From: SMYC01 sp965197495
GTDB taxonomy: Bacteria > Acidobacteriota > Vicinamibacteria > Marinacidobacterales > SMYC01
Reading direction: 5' to 3'
DNA: 64,000 nt
Assembly: GCA_965197495.1 (NCBI GenBank)
Contig: OZ240210.1
Coordinates: 1,736,001 to 1,800,000 of the forward strand
Position 1 is the first letter of the stretch. Each line of letters opens with the position of its first letter. The position numbers and the translations under genes were made by a program. This document shows positions 1-9,164 of this stretch, in pieces. The notes under the pieces are model-generated. The model was given only the letters and a program-made list of their open reading frames with translations. It did no database searches and was not told the origin of the DNA.

Positions 1-651
1 CCCATCATCGCTATCGACGGACCCGCCGGTGCCGGAAAGACCACCGCGGCCCGGAACATCGCGGAGCGGCTGTCCTTGGTCTATCTGGATACGGGGGCTA
101 CGTTCCGGGCCGTCGCGCTCAAAGCGCTGCGCGAGAGCATCGACATGAACGACGGCAAAGCGCTCGCCGCTCTGGCGGCGAATTCTCGGATCGATTTCGC
201 TGGGGAGCGTTTCGAGCGCATCCTTCTCGACGGGGAGGACGTGAGCGAGGCCATTCGGGAGCAGCGTGTCGCGAACGCCTCGTCCAGGGTGGCCGTTCAC
301 GCAGAGCTCCGGGCCCACCTCGTCGAGCTATGGCGCGCGATTGGAGCACGAGGCGGGGTGGTTCTGGAAGGGCGCGACATCGGAACCGTCGTCTTCCCGG
401 ACGCCGACATCAAATTCTTCCTCGATGCGAGCCCCGGTGAGCGAGCGAAACGCCGATTCACCGAACAATCTGAAAAGGAGTCCGTAAATCTGGACCGAAT
501 AACCAGAGACCTCGAAGTCCGAGACGAATCCGACCGCAACCGCGCCCATTCCCCTCTCCGCCGCGCCGAAGACGCCATAGAAATCGACACAACCAACCTA
601 ACCCCCGAACAAACCCTCAAAAAACTCCTAGAAGCCGCCACCCAAAACTAA
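1..651 (+). CDS. cmk: Cytidylate kinase (5' end outside window)
   Basis: Phosphorylates CMP and dCMP in pyrimidine nucleotide metabolism. The open frame runs from base 1 and begins with a P-loop (IDGPAGAGKTT) that normally lies a few residues after the start, so only the first codons are missing. The YLDTGA motif, the RDIGTVVFP stretch and the RAxxR-type lid (ERAKRRF) follow as expected. The cmk-rpsA-ihfB order is a widespread bacterial synteny, here interrupted by an IS. The stop codon (649-651) lies inside the 8-bp target duplication of that IS (ACTAAACT, 647-654), so the insertion just spared the gene. The 3' end uses more A-rich codons than the rest. Confidence 0.93.
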   Translation, partial: PIIAIDGPAGAGKTTAARNIAERLSLVYLDTGATFRAVALKALRESIDMNDGKALAALAANSRIDFAGERFERILLDGEDVSEAIREQRVANASSRVAVHAELRAHLVELWRAIGARGGVVLEGRDIGTVVFPDADIKFFLDASPGERAKRRFTEQSEKESVNLDRITRDLEVRDESDRNRAHSPLRRAEDAIEIDTTNLTPEQTLKKLLEAATQN

Positions 652-669
652 ACTGCCTCTCCTGCCATT

Positions 670-2143
670 TCAGTGGATCCTCTTGAGGGTGAGACCGCCA
701 CAGTGTAGGTAGACGAGACTGATGAGAGCTTCGGCAGAGTGGAGTCCAAAGCTGCGGTGGCTCAGCAGCCGGATTTTGTTGTTCATTCCTTCGAGTCGGC
801 CGTTGCTGAGTCTCCACGTGACCCACGCGATGACGCCATCGAAGTGGCTGCGGATCATCTTCGCCGCGCGTTTGACGGGCTCTATCCTCGAGCTCATAGC
901 GCGCCGCAGCCATCCTCGGAGAAACTTCTTGGCCCATGTCTCGGTTTTGTAGGTGTAGAGGTCCATGAAGTCGTCGCGCAGAAGCATGGCGCGGTAGAGG
1001 CGACGATTAGCTCGCGCCTGCTCGCGGAGCACCCGTTTGTCTTTCGCGCTGCGGTTGTGTTTGGCCTTGAGAAGGGGAAACTTGGTGTTCTTGAGGTTGC
1101 GTCGGGCAGTCCCTTTGAGCTCGCGCACCAGCTCGCGCCGGGTCTTATCCACGGCCTCGTTCAGATGCTTGACGATGTGGAAGCGGTCAAAGATCACCCG
1201 TGCCTGAGGAGCCTTTTTGCCGACGACAGTTATGTACGGCTCCCACATGTCCATGCTGACCGCTTCGAGCTCCGCGGCTCTTTGTGGTCCGAGCTTGCGG
1301 AAAAACCGCAGCAGCGTCTTGGCCTTGCGCTCCTTTCCCGCCCAGACGACCCGGCCGCTGAGATGGTCTATTACCACTGTTAACCCTAATCGCAAAATCT
1401 TCGAAGCACGAAAACGCGAAACAGCCGCACTGGGCGCAGGCGAGAAGCTCGTGCTGGGGCACCCGCTCGCCGCCACTATAGGTGATTCTGCACGGTGTAT
1501 GCAGAACCTGGAAAAGGTGCTATTCACGGGGCCAAAGACCTCAGACACGGTGACGTTTATTTGCGATTAGGGTTAAGTACTTGTGGCGTTTGCGGTAGCT
1601 GATCTCGTCCATCCCAATCACCCGCAATCCATCGAGCTCGCGCCGCTCATCCCGCTGCTCGGCAACCACTCGCTGGATGATCCGTCGCACCGAACGCCAC
1701 GTCACTCGGAAATAGTTCGCTACGGCGCTGACGTCCGTCCTCTGTGCCAGCCACGCTACCTCTTGTTCGAAGCTTTTGGTAAAGCGGCTTCCCTTGTCGG
1801 CCCAAGGCACCTTTTCTCTGACCACTCCACACCGCCGACATACCACTCGTCGGATCGAGTAGCGAAGATAGGTCCGGACTCCGAACAGGTCCAAGTGCCG
1901 CCAGTAGCGATTGTAGCGATCTTTGTTCTTGCGGACCTTTCGTCCGCAAATCCCGCACAGAGGCTTCCTCCTCCGTGGTACTACATCCACCACCACTCTG
2001 GCTTTGTCCGCCTGGAAGTGGAAACCTCGGACCCACAGGCCTTGCAATCCGATGAGCTTGTTGACTAACGTAGTAACGCGCATCGCGGGAACGCTCTTTT
2101 CTCTTTCGGAAAAAAAGATTCTAGCGTTCTCGCCGATGCGCAT
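670..2143 (-). pseudogene. ISL3 transposase, disrupted by MITE
   Basis: The N-terminal half (1541-2143) carries the CxxC zinc ribbon (CGICGRK, CRRCGVV) and the helix-turn-helix region. The C-terminal half (670-1548) carries the DDE core with DMWEPY and FDRFHIVKHLN. The insert plus target duplication adds 193 bp, which shifts the frame after the GMDEIS-containing segment. Apart from the insert the sequence matches the intact 426-residue copies at 28.8 and 42.4 kb almost base for base, so the break is recent. Confidence 0.92.
1384..1572 (-). mobile_element. 189-bp MITE, copy 1
   Basis: Inserted in the ISL3 transposase at TTAA, which is duplicated on both sides (1380-1383 and 1573-1576) but present once in the intact ISL3 copies. 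The terminal inverted repeat is CCCTAATCGCAAA. There is no gene of its own inside, but there is an internal hairpin with arms TTCTGCA/TGCAGAA. The same element occurs at 9731 and 39398. The mobilising transposase is not in the window. The 4-bp YTAA target resembles the preference of some IS5-family elements (inference). Confidence 0.9.
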
Positions 2144-2678
2144 CTACACATGGCTTACCCTCTCAACCCACGGGCCTCACCAAATGCCACTGCCCCTCAG
2201 CGGGAGACGAGGCTGTGGGAAACGCCCCCACGGTTCTGGTCGTTCAGACCTTGCTCACGACTGAGTTCTCTTCGAAGCCTGGAAGGGCGTTTTCCATAGC
2301 CTCCACTAATCGAGCCCCCCCTTCCTTATTCCATATGAATTAATCTTTCTTGTATATATATCAGGAGGGGCCTGTGGGCGCTCGTGGGAAACGCGAAGCG
2401 TTTTCCAAGCGATTGTGGAAAACGCCGCTCCACGTTTGTACGTGCTCACAACCTTTCCCTAAACGCCTCTCTCGCCCGGAGTTTCCGGCGTTTTCCACAA
2501 TCGCGGCAGCGTCCATAGGCCATGCCCTCTAACATAAATCAGATCCCCCGAAACGACAGGAGAACCACTAAACTAACACCCAACCTGTCCCGTGTGGCGA
2601 GGGACGCTCCGCCGGAAATCGGGGCCCGCCGCGGAGTGAGGGGTAGCAGGTGGCAGGCAGCCGGCAGCCGAATCAAGC

Positions 2679-2708
2679 TTGACATAAACCAATTAAATAG
2701 AGTAGGAT
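2679..2708 (+). promoter_or_regulatory. Candidate sigma-70-type promoter for rpsA
   Basis: TTGACA at 2679-2684 and TAGGAT at 2703-2708, with an 18-bp spacer, lie in an AT-rich stretch about 115 bp before the rpsA start and just outside the ISL3 copy. The -35 box matches the consensus; the -10 box is weaker. A promoter here would let rpsA be expressed despite the IS between it and cmk. Confidence 0.45.
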
Positions 2709-2824
2709 AACGGCTTACAGGTTAGCCCGCCCCGTTAAAAGCGAGCCCATCCCAAAAAAGCATTCTCGGCCGTTCGCGCGCTCACCTGTTAAATCGTCGA
2801 GTTCTAGGAGGAAACAAACCAGGC

Positions 2825-4609
2825 ATGGTGGAAACCAACAACGCAACGCAAAGCCTCGTCGAAGGAGGTGACGGGGAGCTAGCCGAAGATTTCATTCCCG
2901 CCGCGGAATACGAAAAGCTTCTGGACGCGTATAACAGCAACATCACCGAGGGCGAAGTCGTCCCGGGCAAAGTGCTGCAGGTCTCGGACAGCGAGGTGGT
3001 CGTCGATGTCGGCTACAAGTCCGAAGGTATGATCAACATCAACGAGTTCCGGGACGAGACCGGAGCGATCACGGTAAAAGCCGGTGACACCGTTGACGTT
3101 CTTCTGGAGAAGGCCGAAGACAAGAACGGCTATCTCGTGCTCTCGCGCGAGAAAGCCGAAAAGATGAAAATCTGGGATGTGATCGAAGACGCTTATAACA
3201 GCAAGGCGATCGTCAAAGGGCGTGTCATCGAACGCATCAAAGGCGGCCTCGCCGTAGATATCGGGGTGCGTGCGTTCTTGCCCGGATCTCAAGTGGATGT
3301 GCGCCCGGTACGTAATCTCGACAGCCTAAAAGGGCAAGAGCTCGAGATGCGCGTCATCAAAGTCAACAAGAAGCGTGGCAACATCGTTCTGTCCCGCAAA
3401 GTCGTGCTCGAAGAAGGTCTCACCGAGCGGAAGTCCGAAACGCTCGACGCGCTCGAAGAGGGTCGCGTCTTCCGTGGGGTCGTCAAGAATCTCACCGATT
3501 ACGGCGCTTTCATCGATCTCGGCGGCATTGACGGTCTTCTCCACATCACGGACATGTCCTTCGGGCGTATCCAGCACCCGTCGGAGCTGTTCAATGTGGG
3601 CGACCAAACGGAGGTCGTCGTACTGAAGTTCGACCGTGACCAAGAGCGTGTCTCGCTCGGCTACAAGCAACTCTCGCCCGACCCGTGGGAATCCGCCCAG
3701 TCGCGCTTTCCCACCGGCGAGCGGGTCAAAGGCAAAGTCGTCAGCCTCACCGATTACGGCGCTTTCATCGAGCTCGAGCCCGGCGTCGAGGGCCTCATCC
3801 ACGTCTCCGAGATGTCGTGGAGCAAGCGGGTGAAGCACCCTTCGAAAGTACTCACGGGCGGCGACGAAGTCGAAGCCATGGTGCTCCAGGTCGACAGCCA
3901 AGAGCGCCGCATCAGCCTTGGCCTCAGACAAATCGAGCCGAACCCGTGGCAGCAGCTCGCCGAAAAATATCAAACAGGTGCGCGCATCGAGGGCAAAGTA
4001 CGAAACCTCACCGATTTCGGCGCCTTCGTCGAAGTGGCGGATTGTATCGACGGCCTCATCCACATCTCCGACATGAGCTGGAACAAGCGCATAAGCCATC
4101 CTTCGGAAGTTCTAAAGAAGGGCGACACGGTCGACGCCCTCGTTCTGAACATCGACGCCGAGAACCAGCGCCTCTCGCTCGGTTTGAAGCAGATGGGCGA
4201 GGACACGTGGGAAGAGTTCTTCAACCGTCATCAGGAAGGCGATGTCGTGGACGGCAAAGTGGTCCGGTTCACGAATTTCGGAGCCTTCATCGAGATCGAG
4301 GAAGGGATCGAAGGTCTCTTGCACGTCTCGGAAGTCGATGACGAGCGCATCGAAAAAGCCGAGGACAAGCTCGTGGTCGGCGACTCCTATCGCATGAAGA
4401 TCATCAAGATGTCGCAGCAGGAGCGCAAGATCGGCCTCTCGATTCGAGCGGTCAACGTGGAAGACTACGAAGCGCATTACTCGAGCCAAGGCTCTCCCAA
4501 TGTCACATTAGGAGACGTCGCGGATTTCGGGGCGGACTGGGGCTCGAGCTCTCGAGCCAATCCCGAGACCGACTCGGCGGACAAGACGGAGAGCGAGTCG
4601 GAAGGATAG
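2825..4609 (+). CDS. rpsA: 30S ribosomal protein S1
   Basis: Binds mRNA on the 30S subunit and helps initiation on structured or weak-RBS messages. The 594-residue protein contains six S1 (OB-fold) repeats. The last four have the typical motif G-K-V-x-x-x-T-D-Y/F-G-A-F-(I/V) followed by G-L-(I/L)-H-(I/V)-S, and the first two are more divergent, as in the family. The C-terminal tail is acidic and disordered. The ATG at 2825 follows AGGAGG (about 2807). ihfB follows 80 bp downstream after GC-rich hairpins without a clear U-tract, so read-through is possible. Confidence 0.97.
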   Translation: MVETNNATQSLVEGGDGELAEDFIPAAEYEKLLDAYNSNITEGEVVPGKVLQVSDSEVVVDVGYKSEGMININEFRDETGAITVKAGDTVDVLLEKAEDKNGYLVLSREKAEKMKIWDVIEDAYNSKAIVKGRVIERIKGGLAVDIGVRAFLPGSQVDVRPVRNLDSLKGQELEMRVIKVNKKRGNIVLSRKVVLEEGLTERKSETLDALEEGRVFRGVVKNLTDYGAFIDLGGIDGLLHITDMSFGRIQHPSELFNVGDQTEVVVLKFDRDQERVSLGYKQLSPDPWESAQSRFPTGERVKGKVVSLTDYGAFIELEPGVEGLIHVSEMSWSKRVKHPSKVLTGGDEVEAMVLQVDSQERRISLGLRQIEPNPWQQLAEKYQTGARIEGKVRNLTDFGAFVEVADCIDGLIHISDMSWNKRISHPSEVLKKGDTVDALVLNIDAENQRLSLGLKQMGEDTWEEFFNRHQEGDVVDGKVVRFTNFGAFIEIEEGIEGLLHVSEVDDERIEKAEDKLVVGDSYRMKIIKMSQQERKIGLSIRAVNVEDYEAHYSSQGSPNVTLGDVADFGADWGSSSRANPETDSADKTESESEG

Positions 4610-4690
4610 GATCTCTGTAGTGGCTCGGCACCGGTGCCGGGAGCTACCGGGCCGGGCCGCTCCGGTATTTGAGAAGGGAGTCTTTCAGTC

Positions 4691-5005
4691 ATGACGAAAG
4701 CGGAACTGATCGAAGAAGTGTCGCGAGTGTCGGATCTAACCAAAAAACACTCTGAGATCATCGTGGATACCGTTTTCAAGAGCATCATCAATGCTCTTCA
4801 CCGTGGCGACAAGATCGAGCTTCGAGGCTTCGGTAGCTTCCGGATCCGGCAGCGCGAGTCCCGCAAAGGACGTAATCCGAAGACGGGCGAGCGCGTTGAC
4901 GTGCCCGCGAAGAAAGTTCCCTATTTCAAACCGGGCAAGGAGCTCAAAGAGCTCATCAACCAGACTCAGGAAGAGCTCGCGCCGCCGCCTCAGCCTGACC
5001 TCTAG
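4691..5005 (+). CDS. ihfB: Integration host factor beta-type / HU-family DNA-binding protein
   Basis: A small DNA-bending nucleoid protein of 104 residues. It contains the family beta-arm signature around GFGSFRIRQRESRKGRNPKTGE and ends in a short proline-rich tail. Position directly after rpsA is the classical place of ihfB (himD). HU and IHF subunits are hard to separate by sequence alone, so the subunit assignment rests on synteny. An RBS (GAAGGGAG) lies just upstream of ATG 4691. Confidence 0.9.
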   Translation: MTKAELIEEVSRVSDLTKKHSEIIVDTVFKSIINALHRGDKIELRGFGSFRIRQRESRKGRNPKTGERVDVPAKKVPYFKPGKELKELINQTQEELAPPPQPDL

Positions 5006-5086
5006 CGACTCCGTTCTTCTCTGCCCACGCATATCGGGTGGCCCGGTTTCTGTTTGCAATAGTTCCGCCCGGAGTAAACTGAGGCC

Positions 5087-8000
5087 ATGACGACGTCCGA
5101 GACGCGCTACGAGCCTACTCATTCGGTGCGTTTTGTGACAGCCGCGTCGCTTTTTGACGGCCACGACGCTTCCATCAACATCATCCGCCGCCTACTCCAA
5201 GCGCGCGGCGTCGAAGTGATCCACCTCGGACATAATCGCTCCGTCTCGGAGATCGTGGATGCCGTCTTCGAAGAAGACGCGCAGGCGGTCGCGGTGAGCT
5301 CTTATCAGGGCGGCCACAACGAATATTTCCGTTATCTCGTCGACCGGCTTCGCGAGCGTGGCGCGCGCCACGTCAAAGTCTTCGGTGGCGGGGGGGGCGT
5401 CATTATCCCGAGCGAGATTAGAGCGCTAGAAGCCTACGGCGTGACCAAGATCTACTCTCCGGAAGACGGTTTGAGTCTCGGCCTAGCAGGCATCATCGAC
5501 CATATGGTGCGAGAAGCGGACTTTGCGCTCGCGCCCGTCTCCGGAAACGGCGATCTCTCCTGGCTCAAAGCCGGCGAAGTCGGGAAGCTTGCGCGTCTCA
5601 TCACCCAGGCCGAGCTCGACGAATCCGGGCTGGGCGCCGAGCTCGACAAACGTCTCGGGAAGCTCGCGGAGGAGCGGAAAGTGCCCGTCCTTGGCATCAC
5701 GGGCACCGGAGGCGCAGGGAAGAGCTCTTTGACGGACGAGATCGTAAGGCGGCTCGTCGCGGACGCGCCCGAGCTTCGGATCGGAGTCGTGTCGGTCGAC
5801 CCGTCGAAGCGAAAGACGGGCGGTGCGCTTCTCGGTGACCGCATTCGGATGAACGCTATCGATCACGAAGGCGTCTTCATGCGGAGCCTAGCGACGCGCG
5901 GCTCGGGCTCCGAGCTTTCCCACGCGACCGTCGAAGCGATCCGGATTCTCAAAGCCTCTGGTTTCGACGTCATTTTCGTCGAGACGAGCGGCATCGGGCA
6001 GGGGTCGTCAGCCGTTGCGGACATCTGCGACGTGAGCCTCTACGTCATGACCCCGGAATACGGCGCACCGTCCCAGCTCGAGAAGATCGACATGCTCGAC
6101 TTTGCCGACATCGTGGCGATCAACAAGTTCGATCGTCGCGGCAGCGATGACGCGCTTCGTGACGTGCGCAAGCAGTTTCGCCGGAGCAAACAGATCGCGC
6201 ACGACGTGGCCGATGACGCGCTGCCTATTTACGGAACCATCGCGAGCCAGTTCGGCGATCGCGGCGTCACCGCTCTGTACCTGCATCTGCTGGATCGTAT
6301 GCGCGCTCTCGTTCCTGAGCTGCCGGCATCCTCGTTGAGCGTCCCTGCCGGTGTCTTGACCGGGGTACGTCATGCGCTCATCCCGGACAAGCGCGTACGT
6401 TATCTCGGCGAAATTGCCGAGCTTGCTCGTAGCGAGCGCGCCCACGTCGAGGAGCAGGTGAGTATTGCCCGGCGTTTGCAACATCTCGATGGCGCCGCCA
6501 AAGAGTGTCGTGAGCCAGAGGTCGAGGCTGCCCTGCGCCGAAGGTACGATGAGCTTCGGAAAGCTCTCGATGATGAGAGCTGGCGGCTCATCGAGAGTTG
6601 GCCCGAGCTCAAGTCGCGTTACGCCCGGGAGACGGTGGGCTTCGAAGTGCGAGGACGCGAGATCCAAGTCGAAGCTCGGACAAAGACATTGAGCGGGAGC
6701 GTCGTTCCCAAAGTAGCTCTCCCTCGATTCGAGGATTGGGGTGAGATCCTGCGCTTTCGTTTGAATGAGAACATCCCCGGCGAGTATCCGTTCACCGCTG
6801 GTGTCTATCCCTTCAAACGCAACGAAGAGTCTCCGCGCCGCCAGTTCGCCGGTGAAGGTGGGCCGCGGCGCACGAGCGAGCGCTTCCACTTTCTCTCGCG
6901 GAACGACAAAGCGAAGCGTCTTTCGACGGCCTTCGATAGCGTTACCCTCTACGGTGAAGAGCCGGACGAGCGCCCCGACATCTACGGAAAGATTGGCGAG
7001 GGGGGCGTCTCGATCGCCACCCTCGACGACATGAAAGAGCTCTATGCCGGATTCGATCTCGTCGACTCTCTGACGAGCGTGTCGATGACGATCAACGGCC
7101 CCGCGCCGACCATCCTCGCCATGTTCTTCAACACGGTCATCGACCAGCAGGTGGAGCGATTCGAGCGTGAGCAGGCAAGGGTGCCGAGCGCCGAAGAGCG
7201 CGAGCGTATCGCGAGCGACGCTCTCCGCGTGGTCCGCGGCACCGTCCAAGCGGACATATTGAAAGAGGATCAGGCGCAGAACACATGCATTTTTTCGACG
7301 GAGTTCTCGCTACGCCTGATGGGGGATGTACAGCAATATTTCATCGACAACAACGTGCGGAGCTTCTACTCGGTATCGATTTCCGGATACCACATCGCAG
7401 AAGCCGGGGCGAACCCGTTAACGCAGCTCGCCTTCACCCTCGCGAACGGCTTTACCTATGTCGAGTACTACCTCGCTCGAGGCATGCCGATCGATTCCTT
7501 CGCGCCGAACTTGTCCTTTTTCTTCAGCAACGGGCTCGACCCAGAATATTCGGTCATGGGACGCGTCGCGAGACGGCTTTGGGCGCGCGTTTTGAAGCAC
7601 TGCTACGGTGCGAACGAGCGCAGCCAAAAGTTCAAGTACCACATCCAGACTTCGGGCCGCGCGCTCCATGCGCGCGAAATTCAATTCAACGATATCCGCA
7701 CGACGCTCCAAGCGTTGACCGCGGTCTACGACAACTGCAATTCGCTTCACACCAACGCATATGACGAGGCCATCACGACGCCGACGGCGGAGTCCGTGCG
7801 CCGCGCGATGGCCATCCAGCGGATCATTCACAAAGAGTTCGGTGTCGTGAAGAACGAGAACCCGCTCCAAGGCTCCTACATCATGGAAGAGCTTACCGAC
7901 GTCGTAGAAGAAGCGGTGCTCGGGGAGTTCGACCGCATTAACGCGCGCGGGGGCGTCTTGGGCGCGATCGAGCTCCAATATCAAAGAAGCCGCATTCAGG

Positions 8001-8353
8001 AAGAGTCGTTTCACTACGAGCTCAAGAAAGACAGCGGCGAGCTACCCATCGTGGGCGTGAATTGTTTCCTCGACCCAGACAGCGCCACCGCCACTTCCGA
8101 AGACGAGCCGCCTCGCGAGGTACAGCTCGCGCGCGCATCGGACAAGGAAAAGCGCGATCAGATCGATCGCCTGCGCGGCTTCCAGGCCCGTCATGCAAGC
8201 GAAACGGCGGATGCGCTCGCGCGTCTCAAGAAGGTGGCGCTCGCCCAGGGAAACGTCTTTGCCGAGTTGATGCACACGGTTCGGGTAGCGAGCCTTGGTC
8301 AAATCACCCATGCGCTCTACGAAGTGGGCGGGCAATATCGGAGAGCGATGTGA
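5087..8353 (+). CDS. icmF: Fused isobutyryl-CoA mutase IcmF
   Basis: An adenosylcobalamin-dependent acyl-CoA mutase interconverting isobutyryl-CoA and n-butyryl-CoA (related substrates are possible), with its own G-protein chaperone in one chain. Domain order in 1088 residues: B12-binding domain (DGHD at 24-27, His26 the predicted cobalt ligand), MeaB-like GTPase with P-loop GTGGAGKSS near 204-212 and NKFD further on, then the mutase barrel from about residue 560. The length and order match the IcmF family rather than MutB. The stop overlaps a GTG start for a second B12-binding protein, so the two are probably translationally coupled. Confidence 0.93.
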   Translation: MTTSETRYEPTHSVRFVTAASLFDGHDASINIIRRLLQARGVEVIHLGHNRSVSEIVDAVFEEDAQAVAVSSYQGGHNEYFRYLVDRLRERGARHVKVFGGGGGVIIPSEIRALEAYGVTKIYSPEDGLSLGLAGIIDHMVREADFALAPVSGNGDLSWLKAGEVGKLARLITQAELDESGLGAELDKRLGKLAEERKVPVLGITGTGGAGKSSLTDEIVRRLVADAPELRIGVVSVDPSKRKTGGALLGDRIRMNAIDHEGVFMRSLATRGSGSELSHATVEAIRILKASGFDVIFVETSGIGQGSSAVADICDVSLYVMTPEYGAPSQLEKIDMLDFADIVAINKFDRRGSDDALRDVRKQFRRSKQIAHDVADDALPIYGTIASQFGDRGVTALYLHLLDRMRALVPELPASSLSVPAGVLTGVRHALIPDKRVRYLGEIAELARSERAHVEEQVSIARRLQHLDGAAKECREPEVEAALRRRYDELRKALDDESWRLIESWPELKSRYARETVGFEVRGREIQVEARTKTLSGSVVPKVALPRFEDWGEILRFRLNENIPGEYPFTAGVYPFKRNEESPRRQFAGEGGPRRTSERFHFLSRNDKAKRLSTAFDSVTLYGEEPDERPDIYGKIGEGGVSIATLDDMKELYAGFDLVDSLTSVSMTINGPAPTILAMFFNTVIDQQVERFEREQARVPSAEERERIASDALRVVRGTVQADILKEDQAQNTCIFSTEFSLRLMGDVQQYFIDNNVRSFYSVSISGYHIAEAGANPLTQLAFTLANGFTYVEYYLARGMPIDSFAPNLSFFFSNGLDPEYSVMGRVARRLWARVLKHCYGANERSQKFKYHIQTSGRALHAREIQFNDIRTTLQALTAVYDNCNSLHTNAYDEAITTPTAESVRRAMAIQRIIHKEFGVVKNENPLQGSYIMEELTDVVEEAVLGEFDRINARGGVLGAIELQYQRSRIQEESFHYELKKDSGELPIVGVNCFLDPDSATATSEDEPPREVQLARASDKEKRDQIDRLRGFQARHASETADALARLKKVALAQGNVFAELMHTVRVASLGQITHALYEVGGQYRRAM

Positions 8354-8757
8354 CCGCTTCCCCTCGCCCCCTTCGAATCCTGGTCGCGAAACCCGGGCTC
8401 GATGGACATGACCGCGGGGCGCTCGTCGTCGCGCGCGCGCTGCGAGATGCGGGCATGGAAACGATTTATACGGGGTTTCGTCGGACGCCCGAGCAGATCG
8501 TGGAGGCTGCGCTTCAAGAAGATGTCGATGCCATCGGCGTGTCAATCCTTTCGGGTGCGCATCAATATCTATTGTCCCGCATCCTCGAGCTCCTGAAAGA
8601 GAAGGAGATGAGCGACGTGCTCCTCTTCGCGGGCGGGATCATCCCCGACCAGGACGTCTCCGGTCTTTTGGACATGGGCGTGGCGGCGGTTTTCCAGCCG
8701 GCCTCGTCCACGAGCGAAATCACCGACTTCCTATTCGAGCGGCTAAAGCCTTCGTAA
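8350..8757 (+). CDS. Stand-alone cobalamin-binding subunit (acyl-CoA mutase small-domain type)
   Basis: 135 residues. The GTG start at 8350 overlaps the icmF stop (ATGTGA), and longer readings of this frame lie antiphase inside icmF. It carries the full B12-binding signature: D-x-H-x-x-G (GLDGHDRG), the SxL motif (SILSG) and GG (FAGGIIP). Such subunits normally partner a mutase large chain lacking a B12 domain. Here the neighbour IcmF already has one, so this may serve another mutase elsewhere, or be a second B12 donor (inference). Confidence 0.9.
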   Translation: MTASPRPLRILVAKPGLDGHDRGALVVARALRDAGMETIYTGFRRTPEQIVEAALQEDVDAIGVSILSGAHQYLLSRILELLKEKEMSDVLLFAGGIIPDQDVSGLLDMGVAAVFQPASSTSEITDFLFERLKPS

Positions 8758-9164
8758 GGAAGGAATTATAATGGGTTCTCCTGTCGTTTCGGGGGATCTG
8801 ATTTGTGTTGGAGGGCATGGCCTATGGACGCTGCCGCGATTGTGGAAAACGCCGGAAACTCCGGGCGAGAGAGGCGTTTAGGGAAAGGTTGTGAGCACGT
8901 ACAAACGTGGAGCGGCGTTTTCCACAATCGCCCACAGGCCCCTCCTGATATATATACAAGAAAGATTAATTCATATGGAATAAGGAAGGGGGGCTCGATT
9001 AGTGGAGGCTATAGAAAACGCCCTTCCAGGCTTCGAAGAGAACTCAGTCGTGAGCAAGGTCTGAACGACCAGAACCGTGGGGGCGTTTCCCACAGCCTCG
9101 TCTCCCGCTGAGGGGCAGTGGCATTTGGTGAGGCCCGTGGGTTGAGAGGGTAAGCCATGTGTAG

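Larger units (their letters stand above)
655..2566 (-). mobile_element. ISL3-family insertion sequence, copy 1 (MITE-interrupted)
   Basis: A 1912-bp element with imperfect terminal inverted repeats of about 26 bp (GCCTCTCCTGCCATTTCAG at the left, complement of GGTTCTCCTGTCGTTTCGG at the right). It is flanked by the 8-bp direct repeat ACTAAACT (647-654 and 2567-2574), as expected for ISL3. The transposase gene is on the minus strand and is split by a 189-bp MITE. About 420 bp upstream of the transposase (2144-2566) are non-coding or weakly coding and contain several inverted copies of a GTGGAAAACGCC-like motif. Confidence 0.93.

Noticed and set aside
6008..7249. A 413-codon open frame antisense to icmF
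   Set aside because: Shadow of icmF, without recognisable domains.
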